64,000 nt of DNA from Kaistella jeonii (GTDB lineage Bacteria; Bacteroidota; Bacteroidia; Flavobacteriales; Weeksellaceae). Every line of letters begins with the position of its first letter. The first letter of the stretch is position 1. Below, in pieces: positions 53,655 through 60,690 of this stretch. A program made the translations under genes and the position numbers. The stretch lies in contig NZ_JSYL01000002.1 of the NCBI RefSeq assembly GCF_000812865.1, positions 744,001-808,000 on the forward strand, given 5' to 3'. Below the pieces are notes generated by a model that did no database searches, was not told where the DNA came from, and saw only the letters and a program-made list of their open reading frames with translations.

Positions 53655-54599
53655 ATGGCGAAAATACCAAACAAATTTTCTCGTTTAAAACCTCGCGAAG
53701 ACAGTGGCTTCAGTTCTACTGCTACAGGAAGATTTGTAAACAAAAATGGCAGTCCCAATATCAAACGGACGGGATTATCAAATCCGCTCGAAAAATACAG
53801 TTGGTATCATACTTTGCTCGATTTACCCTCCTGGAAATTTATCCTTCTTTTAGTTTTAGCCTATATTTTAGCCAATATATTTTTTGCATTGGTTTATTAT
53901 ATGATAGGCATTGAGCATCTCACAGGAATCGATAAAAGCACGCCACTAAATGAATTCACCGACGTTTTCTTTTTCAGTTCCCAAACTTTCACCACCGTAG
54001 GATATGGTCGGATTGCTCCTGTCGGATTTTTGGCCAGTTTGGTCGCCACTTTTGAAGCTTTTTTAGGATTACTGGGTTTTGCGATTGCGACCGGTTTATT
54101 TTACGGAAGATTTTCCCGACCACGGGCATTTCTTAAATTTAGTAAAAATGCTTTAATATCGCCTTATAAAGAGGGCTCTGCTTTAATGTTCAGATTAGCA
54201 TCTTACAAAAATAATTCGCTCACCGAAGCTCAGGTTACTTTAATAGCGGGAATAACGACTCCTGATTCTGCAACTGAATTTTTCACATTGTCGACGGAAC
54301 TCGCAAGAATAAACTCTTTAACATTAAACTGGACCGTTGTGCACAAAATAGATGAAAACTCCCCATTTTTTGGTGACATACACGACTTCATAAAATCGTC
54401 GGAGATAGAAATTTTTGCTCAGATCCGTGCATTTGATGAAGGATTTGCAAATACGGTGGTACAGAGAACGTCTTATACATCTGAGGAGCTCGTGATCGGC
54501 GCCAGGTTTCTGCCGATGTTTCGGCCATCTGCAAACCGACAAACTACAATATTAGAACTGGATAAAATTGATGATATTGAAAAAGTAAATCTTTCGTAA
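53655..54599 (+). CDS. Inward-rectifier (Kir/KirBac-type) potassium channel
   Basis: A 314-residue membrane protein. A conserved cytoplasmic N-terminus (KFSRLKPREDSGFSS) precedes the slide helix and TM1 (FILLLVLAYILANIFFALVYY). The pore helix and selectivity filter read SSQTFTTVGYGRIAP (TVGYG), followed by TM2 (VATFEAFLGLLGFAIATGLFYGRFSRP). The C-terminal half is the immunoglobulin-like cytoplasmic domain (LMFRLASYKNNSLTEAQVTL). It forms a tetrameric K+ channel. The stop overlaps the next start by one base. Confidence 0.93.
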   Translation: MAKIPNKFSRLKPREDSGFSSTATGRFVNKNGSPNIKRTGLSNPLEKYSWYHTLLDLPSWKFILLLVLAYILANIFFALVYYMIGIEHLTGIDKSTPLNEFTDVFFFSSQTFTTVGYGRIAPVGFLASLVATFEAFLGLLGFAIATGLFYGRFSRPRAFLKFSKNALISPYKEGSALMFRLASYKNNSLTEAQVTLIAGITTPDSATEFFTLSTELARINSLTLNWTVVHKIDENSPFFGDIHDFIKSSEIEIFAQIRAFDEGFANTVVQRTSYTSEELVIGARFLPMFRPSANRQTTILELDKIDDIEKVNLS

Positions 54600-55090
54600 T
54601 GGATGTGGAAAATTATAAAGTTCAGGCTTTAAAAAAACAAAAGGAACACCAGAAATTTCTGGCAAACCTCAAGAAAAAGCCGCCTAAAAATTTAGATTTT
54701 GTCGTGCAGGAAACACATGACGAAGTTTTCGCGAAGATCGACTGTCTTTCCTGTGCAAATTGCTGCAAAACAACTGGTCCGCTTTTTACAGAAAAGGACA
54801 TCGAAAGGATTTCTAAACATTTGCGAATGAAACCCGCAGATTTTGAAAAAAAATATTTGCAGACCGATGAAGATGAGGATAAAGTGCTTCAGAACTTACC
54901 TTGCTGGTTTCTAAATGAAGAAAATACATGTTCTATCTACGAAGTTCGTCCGAAAGCCTGTCGCGAATTTCCGCATACCGATCGGAAGAAAATCTATCAG
55001 ATCAATCATTTGACCATCAAGAATACCTTAATTTGTCCCGCTGCCTTTGAGTTTGTAGAAAGAATTCAAAAAAAAATTGAGAAGAAGTAA
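54599..55090 (+). CDS. YkgJ-family cysteine-cluster protein
   Basis: A 163-residue cytoplasmic protein with the CxxCC arrangement DCLSCANCCKTTGPLF (residues 48-63), a second cluster LPCWFLNEENTCSIYEVRPKACREFP, and a last cysteine in LICPAAFEF. The family is thought to chelate zinc or iron; the function is unknown. It overlaps the K+ channel gene by 1 nt (TAATG) and is therefore coupled to it. Confidence 0.88.
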   Translation: MDVENYKVQALKKQKEHQKFLANLKKKPPKNLDFVVQETHDEVFAKIDCLSCANCCKTTGPLFTEKDIERISKHLRMKPADFEKKYLQTDEDEDKVLQNLPCWFLNEENTCSIYEVRPKACREFPHTDRKKIYQINHLTIKNTLICPAAFEFVERIQKKIEKK

Positions 55091-55199
55091 TTTTCCAAAA
55101 ACCTCACAAAGTCTTATAATTAACGTTAAACTTTTGTTTAAAAAATACAGGTCTTGCTTTTTCGGCGTTAGAGTAGTATTAAAAATAAAAAGTATTATT

Positions 55200-55469
55200 A
55201 TGAAAAAGTTATCAATCGCAATCGTATTAGTAGGTTTAAGTGTTTCATTTGCAAAGGCACAAACTACTGATACAAAAAGTAAAGTCAAGACGGAAGCAGC
55301 AGTAGTTGCTGAAGTGAAAGCAGACACCACTGTTGTAAATCCTGCCGCAGAAGCAACGAAAGTAGAAACCATGAAAATGGAGGAAGCTGAAGTGAAAAAG
55401 GAAATGCCTGCTGACACGAAACAAAAGGCAAGAATGGAGAAAAAAGAGGCTAAAAAGTTAGTTGAGTAA
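55200..55469 (+). CDS. Small secreted Lys/Glu-rich protein
   Basis: An 89-residue protein beginning at ATG 55200 with a signal peptide (MKKLSIAIVLVGLSVSFAKAQ). The mature part is low complexity with alternating Glu, Lys, Ala, Val and Thr (EAAVVAEVKADTTVV, KMEEAEVKKEMPADTKQKARMEKKEAKK) and no cysteine; it is probably disordered or helical. No family is recognised. A strong terminator follows. This is the last core-like gene before the cassette region. Confidence 0.7.
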   Translation: MKKLSIAIVLVGLSVSFAKAQTTDTKSKVKTEAAVVAEVKADTTVVNPAAEATKVETMKMEEAEVKKEMPADTKQKARMEKKEAKKLVE

Positions 55470-55495
55470 GAAATTAGAAAAGTAAGAAGAAAGAG

Positions 55496-55524
55496 AAATT
55501 CCCGCAGCAATGTGGGAATTTTTG
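55496..55524 (+). terminator. Terminator before the cassette array
   Basis: AAATTCCCGCA / TGTGGGAATTT stem (one G-T) with a GCAA loop followed by T residues. Confidence 0.85.
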
Positions 55525-55538
55525 GTTTTGTCTTCTAT

Positions 55539-55592
55539 TCAGCAAGTAGCAACCATTAAAGTCAAAACAATTAATAATAAAAGTTTTTTCAT
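55539..55592 (-). CDS. 17-codon lipobox-like peptide, possibly vestigial
   Basis: A reading frame of 17 residues, MKKLLLLIVLTLMVATC followed by a stop. It looks like a bare lipoprotein signal peptide ending at the lipobox cysteine. Its ATG overlaps the TGA of the upstream gene at 55589 (ATGA), so it could be translated by coupling. It may be a lipoprotein cut off by deletion at the end of the array, or a toxin/lysis-type micro-lipoprotein. Coding status is uncertain. Confidence 0.3.
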   Translation of the reverse strand: MKKLLLLIVLTLMVATC

Positions 55593-56005
55593 TGTTGAGT
55601 AAAATAAGTTATGATTCCAAAGTTTGTTAATCCTAAAATTAATGAAATTGGAAACATCAAAATATTCCCCATTATTCCCATAAATATTGTAGCAGGAATA
55701 TTTGATAACACTTCATTTATTGGTTCTTTAATTAAGAGCGCAAAAAAATTTCCAATAAATATAATTATCATACAACTTAAAACAGATAACAAAATTAATT
55801 TTAGCCTTCCGTAAATTTCAAAATTTGAATATTTAAAAAACACGATATAAAAAACAATGCAAGCAATTGACATTCCTGCCATTAATGGATAATTTACACT
55901 TTCTCCAAATGAACTTTTTCCACCAAAAAATAAAATTCCATTTCCGATAGTCAGATTGGTTAAAATAATTGCTAAAGATATTTTTTTGCCGATTGTGTTC
56001 TTCAT
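55589..56005 (-). CDS. Small four-helix membrane protein (last cassette gene)
   Basis: The start is placed at 56005 (MKNTIGKKISLAIILTNLTIG); a longer frame would reach into the attC-like element. The 138-residue product has four hydrophobic helices, near residues 8-28, 42-60, 70-92 and 105-128, and no recognised motif. It is the leftmost minus-strand gene of the cassette array. No attC-like element follows it on the left, so its cassette end is lost or this is the array's fixed edge. Confidence 0.55.
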   Translation of the reverse strand: MKNTIGKKISLAIILTNLTIGNGILFFGGKSSFGESVNYPLMAGMSIACIVFYIVFFKYSNFEIYGRLKLILLSVLSCMIIIFIGNFFALLIKEPINEVLSNIPATIFMGIMGNILMFPISLILGLTNFGIITYFTQQ

Positions 56006-56034
56006 TTGGTTTTGTGTCTTTCGGAAAATTTCCA

Positions 56035-56166
56035 CTACGGTTCTCGGCTTCAAGATGCGGCGGAAATCTAAGCACGAATCTTCAATTTTGCACTAAAGCT
56101 TTCTTGAAAAAACTGAACTTGAATTTAGCGCTAACCGCGCCATATTGCCAAACCGATGTTAGCGAT
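56035..56166 (-). repeat. attC-like element A (degenerate left end)
   Basis: The left half GGTTCTCGGCTTCAAGATGC and the right half GCGCCATATTGCCAAACCGA can pair. The right end is the conserved GATGTTAGCG; the left end reads ACTACGG where other copies have AACG, so that core is mutated. Confidence 0.7.
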
Positions 56167-56171
56167 AATTT

Positions 56172-56939
56172 TTATTCTTCTTTTTCAAGGTTAATATTTT
56201 TTTTAATTGATGTTGAAATAGTAATGCCGCTATTTTTCAAAAGTTTAGGGTTCATTTTACCAGATTTTGTGGTTCTAAATTCCAGTTCAAAACCCGTTGT
56301 AATTGATGTTGCGTCAACATATTTAGATTTTAGGAAGGTCAATTCTCCACTACTGCGAATTTTTTTCACGATCTCATCTTTGTACTCATAGTATTTATCT
56401 TTACTATTATCGCTTCCATCCTCCCTTTTAGGTGGTGTTTTCAGTAAAATGGATGTGTATATCGACAGTTCATCAATACTTTTTAAATCTTTCCATTTGA
56501 TCACTGTATTTTTAGTTAAGTCGCCTCGTTCATCGCATTCTATGTTTTCAATTTTTTCTTCGCTTAAAGCCTTAATAGTGCCCAATATATATTTTTGCCC
56601 ATCTGTCAATTTAATTTCGACGGTATAGGTATCATTTACCGGAATATCTGATAAGTGATATTTTGATTCATCCGTGTAATATAAACCTTGTTTATGATAC
56701 AATTCTCCCTCAACACCATTTACAATTATTGTTATGGAATCATTTCTAATGATTCTACCTTTTTTATCGAATAAATCGACAGAAATTCCATTGTCCTTTT
56801 TGTCCGTCGGGCTTTGTGTGATATCAATAGTTGCACCTATCAATTCAATTTTTTCCACTTTTTCTGTTGAAAGGTCTGAATTGCAAGATAATAGAGAAAG
56901 TAGACATAAAAAAAATATAAATGTTTTTGGATTTTTCAA
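56172..56939 (-). CDS. Cassette-borne lipoprotein
   Basis: A 255-residue lipoprotein (LSLLSCNSD, Cys19). The sequence is rich in strands and charged residues; residues 35-130 (ISVDLFDKKGRIIRNDSITIIVNGVEG, VNDTYTVEIKLTDGQKY) have a beta-sandwich feel similar to DUF4249-type surface lipoproteins, but I cannot assign it firmly. Its stop is 5 nt from element A. The unit is bounded by GTTAGCGATAATTTT on the left and a near-complement AAAATTACCGCTAA on the right, as expected of one cassette. Confidence 0.65.
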   Translation of the reverse strand: MKNPKTFIFFLCLLSLLSCNSDLSTEKVEKIELIGATIDITQSPTDKKDNGISVDLFDKKGRIIRNDSITIIVNGVEGELYHKQGLYYTDESKYHLSDIPVNDTYTVEIKLTDGQKYILGTIKALSEEKIENIECDERGDLTKNTVIKWKDLKSIDELSIYTSILLKTPPKREDGSDNSKDKYYEYKDEIVKKIRSSGELTFLKSKYVDATSITTGFELEFRTTKSGKMNPKLLKNSGITISTSIKKNINLEKEE

Positions 56940-56970
56940 AATTTTGTCAATGTTTGTTGGTCAGTAAAAT

Positions 56971-57060
56971 TACCGCTAAAGGTTCTCAACTTGGCGATTT
57001 TTAGGCTTAAAAAAGGCCCGGAACTTTCAATAATTACTGAACTTCGTCGGAATTTCTCTA
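56971..57060 (-). repeat. attC-like element B, half only
   Basis: It starts TACCGCTAAAGGTTCTCAAC and continues with TTGGCGATTTTTAGGC and ACTGAACTTCG, matching the left and central parts of element E. No matching right half or AAC...GTT partner is present. It appears truncated by a deletion that reached the preceding cassette gene. Confidence 0.5.
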
Positions 57061-57437
57061 TCTTCAGACTTGGGTTGAATAATTGTTAGATCTAAATTTT
57101 CTTTTGTTTCAACAGGTGTTAATCTTATGAATGTATTATCTTTTTTAATAAAATTATATTAAGTTGTTTCTCCTGCTTGGTGCCAAACAGTAGGAATAGT
57201 GTCCGTTTTGTATCCTTTCTTAACAAAAACTAAATCTTCTAAAAAATTCGAACTATGTCTATCAAAGCTGAAATATCCGGTTTTATCCGTTTTAGTTTGA
57301 TTTTCGCGATAAAGTTCCAAAACCAAAACATTTTCAAGCGGATTATTATTTTCATCTATAACTCGACCTTGATAAAAGTTGTTTGTTTGAATGCAAGATA
57401 TTTGCATCAAAACTGTTAAATAAAAAATATATTTCAT
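57027..57437 (-). pseudogene. Carboxypeptidase-regulatory-like lipoprotein with in-frame stop
   Basis: The intact part (57159-57437) encodes a 92-residue lipoprotein (Cys15 in MQISC) with a CarboxypepD-reg-like domain: GRVIDENNNPLENVLVLEL, KTDKTGYFSFD and LVFVKKGYKTDTI. A TAA at 57159-57161 ends it after GETT. The same frame then continues for 43 sensible codons (YNFIKKDNTFIRLTPVETKE onward) to a TGA at 57027. This looks like a nonsense mutation in a gene of about 136 codons. The last few of these codons may come from the half element B. Confidence 0.6.
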
Positions 57438-57476
57438 TTAGTCTTAAATTTGGTTTGGTTACGGACGTTTTTAAAT

Positions 57477-57613
57477 TACCGCTAACGGTTGGGTATTTCT
57501 GTTGACGGGGATTTTTTATAAAAGGTCTTTGTAAATATAATAAATTGAACAACTAGCAAAAATCTTTATGTTAGGAACTTCCGACCCGCTAATAGAAATG
57601 CCGTGTTGTGCAA
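57477..57613 (-). repeat. attC-like element C
   Basis: Left end CCGCTAACGGTTGGGTATTT and right end AATAGAAATGCCGTGTTGTG form an imperfect palindrome with inner GACGGGG / CCCGC arms. The AAC and GTT cores are present. It lies directly after the stop of the HigA-like gene. Confidence 0.8.
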
Positions 57614-57622
57614 TCGTTTTTT

Positions 57623-57913
57623 TTACGCTGTAGTAGGATTCACATGTAATTGTCCACCAACGGCTTTAAGAACTTTCATTATTGTTGCGAATTGTGGTTT
57701 AGCACCGTCTGATAACGCTTTGTATAAACTCGGTCTACTAAGTCCTGTTTCTTCTGCAATTTTAGTCATTCCAATCGCTTTAGCAACAGTTCCAATTGCG
57801 ACAATTATATCTGAGTCATTTCCTTCTTCCAGAACAGTATTAAGATATTCTGCAATCATTTCGTTATTGTCCAAGTAATCTGCAATGTCAAATTTTGTTG
57901 TATTCATTTTCAT
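57623..57913 (-). CDS. HigA/HI1420-type antitoxin
   Basis: A 96-residue DNA-binding antitoxin. FDIADYLDNNEMIAEYLNTVLEEG is the family's N-terminal signature, followed by a Cro/C1-type helix-turn-helix (MTKIAEETGLSRPSLYKALS) and the C-terminal LKAVGGQLHVNP. It neutralises the toxin encoded immediately upstream and should repress the operon. Its ATG overlaps the toxin stop by one base. Together they form one cassette bounded by elements C and D. Confidence 0.9.
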   Translation of the reverse strand: MKMNTTKFDIADYLDNNEMIAEYLNTVLEEGNDSDIIVAIGTVAKAIGMTKIAEETGLSRPSLYKALSDGAKPQFATIMKVLKAVGGQLHVNPTTA

Positions 57914-58212
57914 TATTTCTTTAATTTATTCCAGATTTGAAACGCTTTTTCAATGTCCTTTTGTTGAGTTGATTTATCTCCGCCAATTAGAAGAATAATG
58001 ATTTTTCCCTCAGTCTCCTTAAAGTAAATTCTATAACCTTTTGCGTAATTAATCTTCAACTCATTAATTCCATTTCCAACTGGTTTAAAATCGCCGAAAT
58101 GTTCGTCAGTTTCTAATTTCTGAATTCGAAACAAAATTTTTGCTTTTGCTCTTAAATCATTCAATTTTCTAAACCATTTGTCAAACTCTTCTGTTTTTTC
58201 AATAAAGTACAT
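57913..58212 (-). CDS. RelE/ParE-superfamily toxin (HI1419-type)
   Basis: A 99-residue protein of the HigB/RelE-ParE fold: TEEFDKWFRKLNDLRAKAKILFRI, DFKPVGNGINELKINYAKGYRIYF and IILLIGGDKSTQQKDIEKA, matching the phage-derived Gp49/HI1419 addiction-module killer family. It probably cleaves mRNA on ribosomes. Toxin-first order with the antitoxin downstream is usual for this subtype. It has a -7 box and operator-like palindrome upstream, so the cassette carries its own promoter. Confidence 0.9.
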   Translation of the reverse strand: MYFIEKTEEFDKWFRKLNDLRAKAKILFRIQKLETDEHFGDFKPVGNGINELKINYAKGYRIYFKETEGKIIILLIGGDKSTQQKDIEKAFQIWNKLKK

Positions 58213-58220
58213 ATTAAAGT

Positions 58221-58236
58221 GTATTCATTTGGATAC
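58221..58236. promoter_or_regulatory. Operator-like inverted repeat
   Basis: GTATTC atttG GATAC is a near-perfect inverted repeat 8 nt upstream of the toxin start, between it and its -7 box. This is a plausible HigA binding site for autoregulation. Confidence 0.4.
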
Positions 58237-58245
58237 AAAACTAAT

Positions 58246-58253
58246 CAAAATTA
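58246..58253 (-). promoter_or_regulatory. -7 box for the toxin-antitoxin cassette
   Basis: TAATTTTG on the minus strand, 33 nt upstream of the toxin ATG. Confidence 0.45.
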
Positions 58254-58299
58254 TTGAATTTAAAAATTAATTTTTTTTGGGGACGGTCTTTTTAAAATG

Positions 58300-58434
58300 T
58301 TGCACAACGTTTTGCGTATTGGCGATGGGCGGGCTTTTTGGCGATAAACTTCAAACGAAGAAATAAAATTCAGACTCGCGAAAATCTTCTTTAGAAGACG
58401 AAACCCCGCCTATTGCCAATACGATGTTAGCTGT
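58300..58434 (-). repeat. attC-like element D
   Basis: Left end TTGCACAACGTTTTGCGTAT and right end CCAATACGATGTTAGCTG. Inner arms TTGGCGATGGGCGGG and CCCGCCTATTGCCAA pair well. The TAA stop of the GNAT gene lies inside the right GTTAGC core. Confidence 0.85.
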
Positions 58435-58972
58435 TCGTTGTTTTCTGTCTTGTTTTTTCGTTAAACTTTTCTCTTGTAACAGTCATTTTATATGATTTCC
58501 AGTTTTCGTTATTCACTTGTGTTGTCGTTTCGTTGATAGATGTTATTTTGAAACCGACGTTTTCATATGATTTAATTGCTGAAGTATTAAAGTCATAAAC
58601 ATTCAAGTCAACAGATTTTGTATTCAAATTGTCAAAACTCCACTCGGTCAGTATTTTTGTTAAAATAGTTCCATAACCTTTACCACGAAAATTTTTGTCG
58701 CCAATAAGTATTCTGCAAAGTCTGCTGTTTAGTTCATCCGTCTTATACGCTTCACAATGTCCAATTGTTGTATTTGTGTCACTGTGAATAATTTTAAAAG
58801 CGTGTCGTTTGCTGTCAGAAAGATATTTACTCAATTGTTCCTTTGTCAATGGGAAGCTGAAAATTGGACCTGCAAATTGAATAAGTTCCTTTTCATCTTT
58901 AACCCAAGAAATCAATGTATTAAAGTCTTTCTCAAAAAATGTTTCAATTCTAATATTTGGGTCGGTTTTCAT
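58427..58972 (-). CDS. Cassette-borne GNAT acetyltransferase
   Basis: A 181-residue N-acetyltransferase with the acetyl-CoA loop NFRGKGYGTILTKIL and C-terminal YDFNTSAIKSYENVGFKI, typical of Acetyltransf_1 proteins. The substrate is unknown; acetyltransferases for antibiotics or amines are common integron cargo, but nothing here identifies one. The stop codon TAA is part of the core GCTAAC of element D. Cassette termini GTTAGCTGT and ACAGCTAAC are exact complements. Confidence 0.88.
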   Translation of the reverse strand: MKTDPNIRIETFFEKDFNTLISWVKDEKELIQFAGPIFSFPLTKEQLSKYLSDSKRHAFKIIHSDTNTTIGHCEAYKTDELNSRLCRILIGDKNFRGKGYGTILTKILTEWSFDNLNTKSVDLNVYDFNTSAIKSYENVGFKITSINETTTQVNNENWKSYKMTVTREKFNEKTRQKTTNS

Positions 58973-58994
58973 TTTTAGTTTTGTTTTTACAATG

Positions 58995-59130
58995 ACAGCT
59001 AACGTTTCTCGGCTTGGCGATGTGGCGGATAAAGAAGCCGAAACCTTCTATTAGCACTGAACTTCAAAGGATGCAAAAATCTTTGATTTAGCACTAAACC
59101 CGCCATATTGCCAAACCGATGTTAGCGGTA
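58995..59130 (-). repeat. attC-like element E
   Basis: Left end ACAGCTAACGTTTCTCGGC, arm TTGGCGATGTGGCGG; right arm CCGCCATATTGCCAA and end CCGATGTTAGCGGTA. A loop of about 75 nt lies between the arms. The stop codon of the 59122 gene is in the right core. Confidence 0.87.
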
Positions 59131-59886
59131 GTACGTTTTCTCGTAATAGTTGTAACCTATTTTATTTAGAGCATTTTTAACAGTTTCTTTGTCAGATATT
59201 TTGTGAATAAAAAATGTATATTCTACAGGTTCTTCAATGTATTTAGTATCTATAAATCCTATTTGTAACCCGTTTTCTCTTAATGGCTTGTCAAAATATT
59301 CAAAAATCTCATCATCAGAATTTGCTGTTGTTCCATCACATTTTTCGTGTTTTTGAAACTCTATCGATAGATTAAAATTTTCTTTTGAAGAATTTTTCAA
59401 TTTCACTTCAGAATTTTCAAAGCCTGATTTCATTTGCATATCAGAAGAAATGATGAAGCTGATTTCATTTGCATACAAATATTCTGCAACCCGATAAAGT
59501 GTTACAGAGAATTCCTCTTCCGAATAATCTCTTAATTGATTAAAAAAATCGATAAGTTTTGGTTGTAATCGTGTTGCTACACAGAGTTTTGTTAGTGTTA
59601 TAAAACCATCCTTTTCTTCTTCTGAAATTGCGGGATAATCTTCGTGAAAATATCCATTATATAAGTTATCTGCTTCTTCATCATCGTCATAATTCAAAAC
59701 TTCATTTTTTTCAGTATTTCCAAATAAATCAGTTCCTGTCATAACATCTTTGTTCCAAGTGTAAAACATTAGTGCGCCAATGCAACAAATCCAATATATA
59801 AAATCAAAATTATATTTTAAGCCAATCGTTAGAATTAGGGATATGCTTAAAAATAGTATTGTGTAAAATAAAATATTTTTCATCAT
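59122..59886 (-). CDS. Cassette-borne membrane-anchored protein
   Basis: A 254-residue protein with two N-terminal hydrophobic helices (residues about 4-22 and 26-42) and a large soluble part with no family I recognise. The region YDDDEEADNLYNGYFHEDYP is acidic; later FITLTKLCVATRLQPKLIDFFNQL is helical, and the end EYTFFIHKISDKETVKNALNKIGYNYYEK could be a small alpha/beta domain. The TAA stop uses the GCTAAC core of element E, and the last residues (YYR) are encoded at the site edge. Termini GTTAGCGGTA / TACCGCTAAC match exactly. Confidence 0.7.
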   Translation of the reverse strand: MMKNILFYTILFLSISLILTIGLKYNFDFIYWICCIGALMFYTWNKDVMTGTDLFGNTEKNEVLNYDDDEEADNLYNGYFHEDYPAISEEEKDGFITLTKLCVATRLQPKLIDFFNQLRDYSEEEFSVTLYRVAEYLYANEISFIISSDMQMKSGFENSEVKLKNSSKENFNLSIEFQKHEKCDGTTANSDDEIFEYFDKPLRENGLQIGFIDTKYIEEPVEYTFFIHKISDKETVKNALNKIGYNYYEKTYYR

Positions 59887-59926
59887 TGTATCTTAACTAT
59901 CGAATGGCGTTGTCGGTGGGTCGTAT

Positions 59927-60060
59927 TACCGCTAACGGTTGGGTATTTCTGCAGGCGGGGCTTAAAATGCAAACTCTTTCTACTTGCCAAAATAGTGAAA
60001 ATATCTGAAATCTTCAACTTATAAATTCAACCCCGCTTGTAGAAATACCATGTTAGCAGA
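59927..60060 (-). repeat. attC-like element F
   Basis: Left end TACCGCTAACGGTTGGGTAT, arm TTTCTGCAGGCGGGG; right arm CCCCGCTTGTAGAAATACC and end ATGTTAGCAGA. The arms pair almost throughout, with the short asymmetries near the ends seen in attC sites. Confidence 0.88.
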
Positions 60061-60071
60061 TGCACTTTTTT

Positions 60072-60539
60072 TCAGTAAATTTTATAGTTGCCATATTTTT
60101 TCTTGTAATCTTTGTTTAAATTCAGATAAATTAATGAATCTTTTTTAATTATAAATTGTGAATTACTAAATTCTGTAAAAGTTATTGAACTTGATTCAGG
60201 CAGGCAATTTGTAATTGTTGTTACCATTGATTCAAATGTTTCTTTTGTATTTAAAGAAAAGTCGTCAATGTATAAACACTTATTTGGTCTCAAAGAATTT
60301 AAAGTTATGGTATCATTTTTTTGACTCCAAATTCCTTCAGAGTATAATTTACTAATATGCCCGGCTTCTTGATATTTAAATTCGTTATTATTTAATAAAG
60401 TTAATGTTGCATTTGAATATGGATATCTGACAACTTTCCAATCTTTTATGAAAGTGTTCTTTATTTCAAATTTAGAATTTTCCACTTTTGAGCAACTAAA
60501 TATTGCGAGCAAAATTGATAAAATTCTTATTATGCGCAT
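60072..60539 (-). CDS. Cassette-borne lipoprotein
   Basis: A 155-residue lipoprotein (ILLAIFSCSK, Cys16). The mature part reads like a lipocalin-type or NTF2-like small domain: KDWKVVRYPYSNATLTLLNNNEFKYQ, GIWSQKNDTITLNSL, YLNLNKDYKKKYGN. This resembles Bacteroidota lipoproteins with a WKV...F...W pattern, but I make no family call. The unit is bounded by GTTAGCAGA (element F) and TCTGCTAAC (element G), exact complements. Confidence 0.7.
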   Translation of the reverse strand: MRIIRILSILLAIFSCSKVENSKFEIKNTFIKDWKVVRYPYSNATLTLLNNNEFKYQEAGHISKLYSEGIWSQKNDTITLNSLRPNKCLYIDDFSLNTKETFESMVTTITNCLPESSSITFTEFSNSQFIIKKDSLIYLNLNKDYKKKYGNYKIY

Positions 60540-60554
60540 AGTTGGTAAAGTGTT

Positions 60555-60690
60555 TCTGCTAACGTTTCGCGGCTTGCAGAAGTGGCGAACTTCGTGACCG
60601 AGTTTTTTCGGCTAAGATAAAATATCTTGCGGAAAATGAAAGTGAATTTACCACATATTTGGCCATTTATGCAAACCGCTGTTGTATGAG
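60555..60690 (-). repeat. attC-like element G
   Basis: Left end TCTGCTAACGTTTCGCGGC, right end GCAAACCGCTGTTGTATG. Arms CGGCTTGCAGAAGTGGCGAA and TGGCCATTTATGCAAACCG pair with internal mismatches. Confidence 0.82.

Noticed and set aside
53240-53914. A 224-residue frame across the haemoglobin and K+ channel genes
   Set aside because: It overlaps two well-supported genes in other frames and the translation has no family features.
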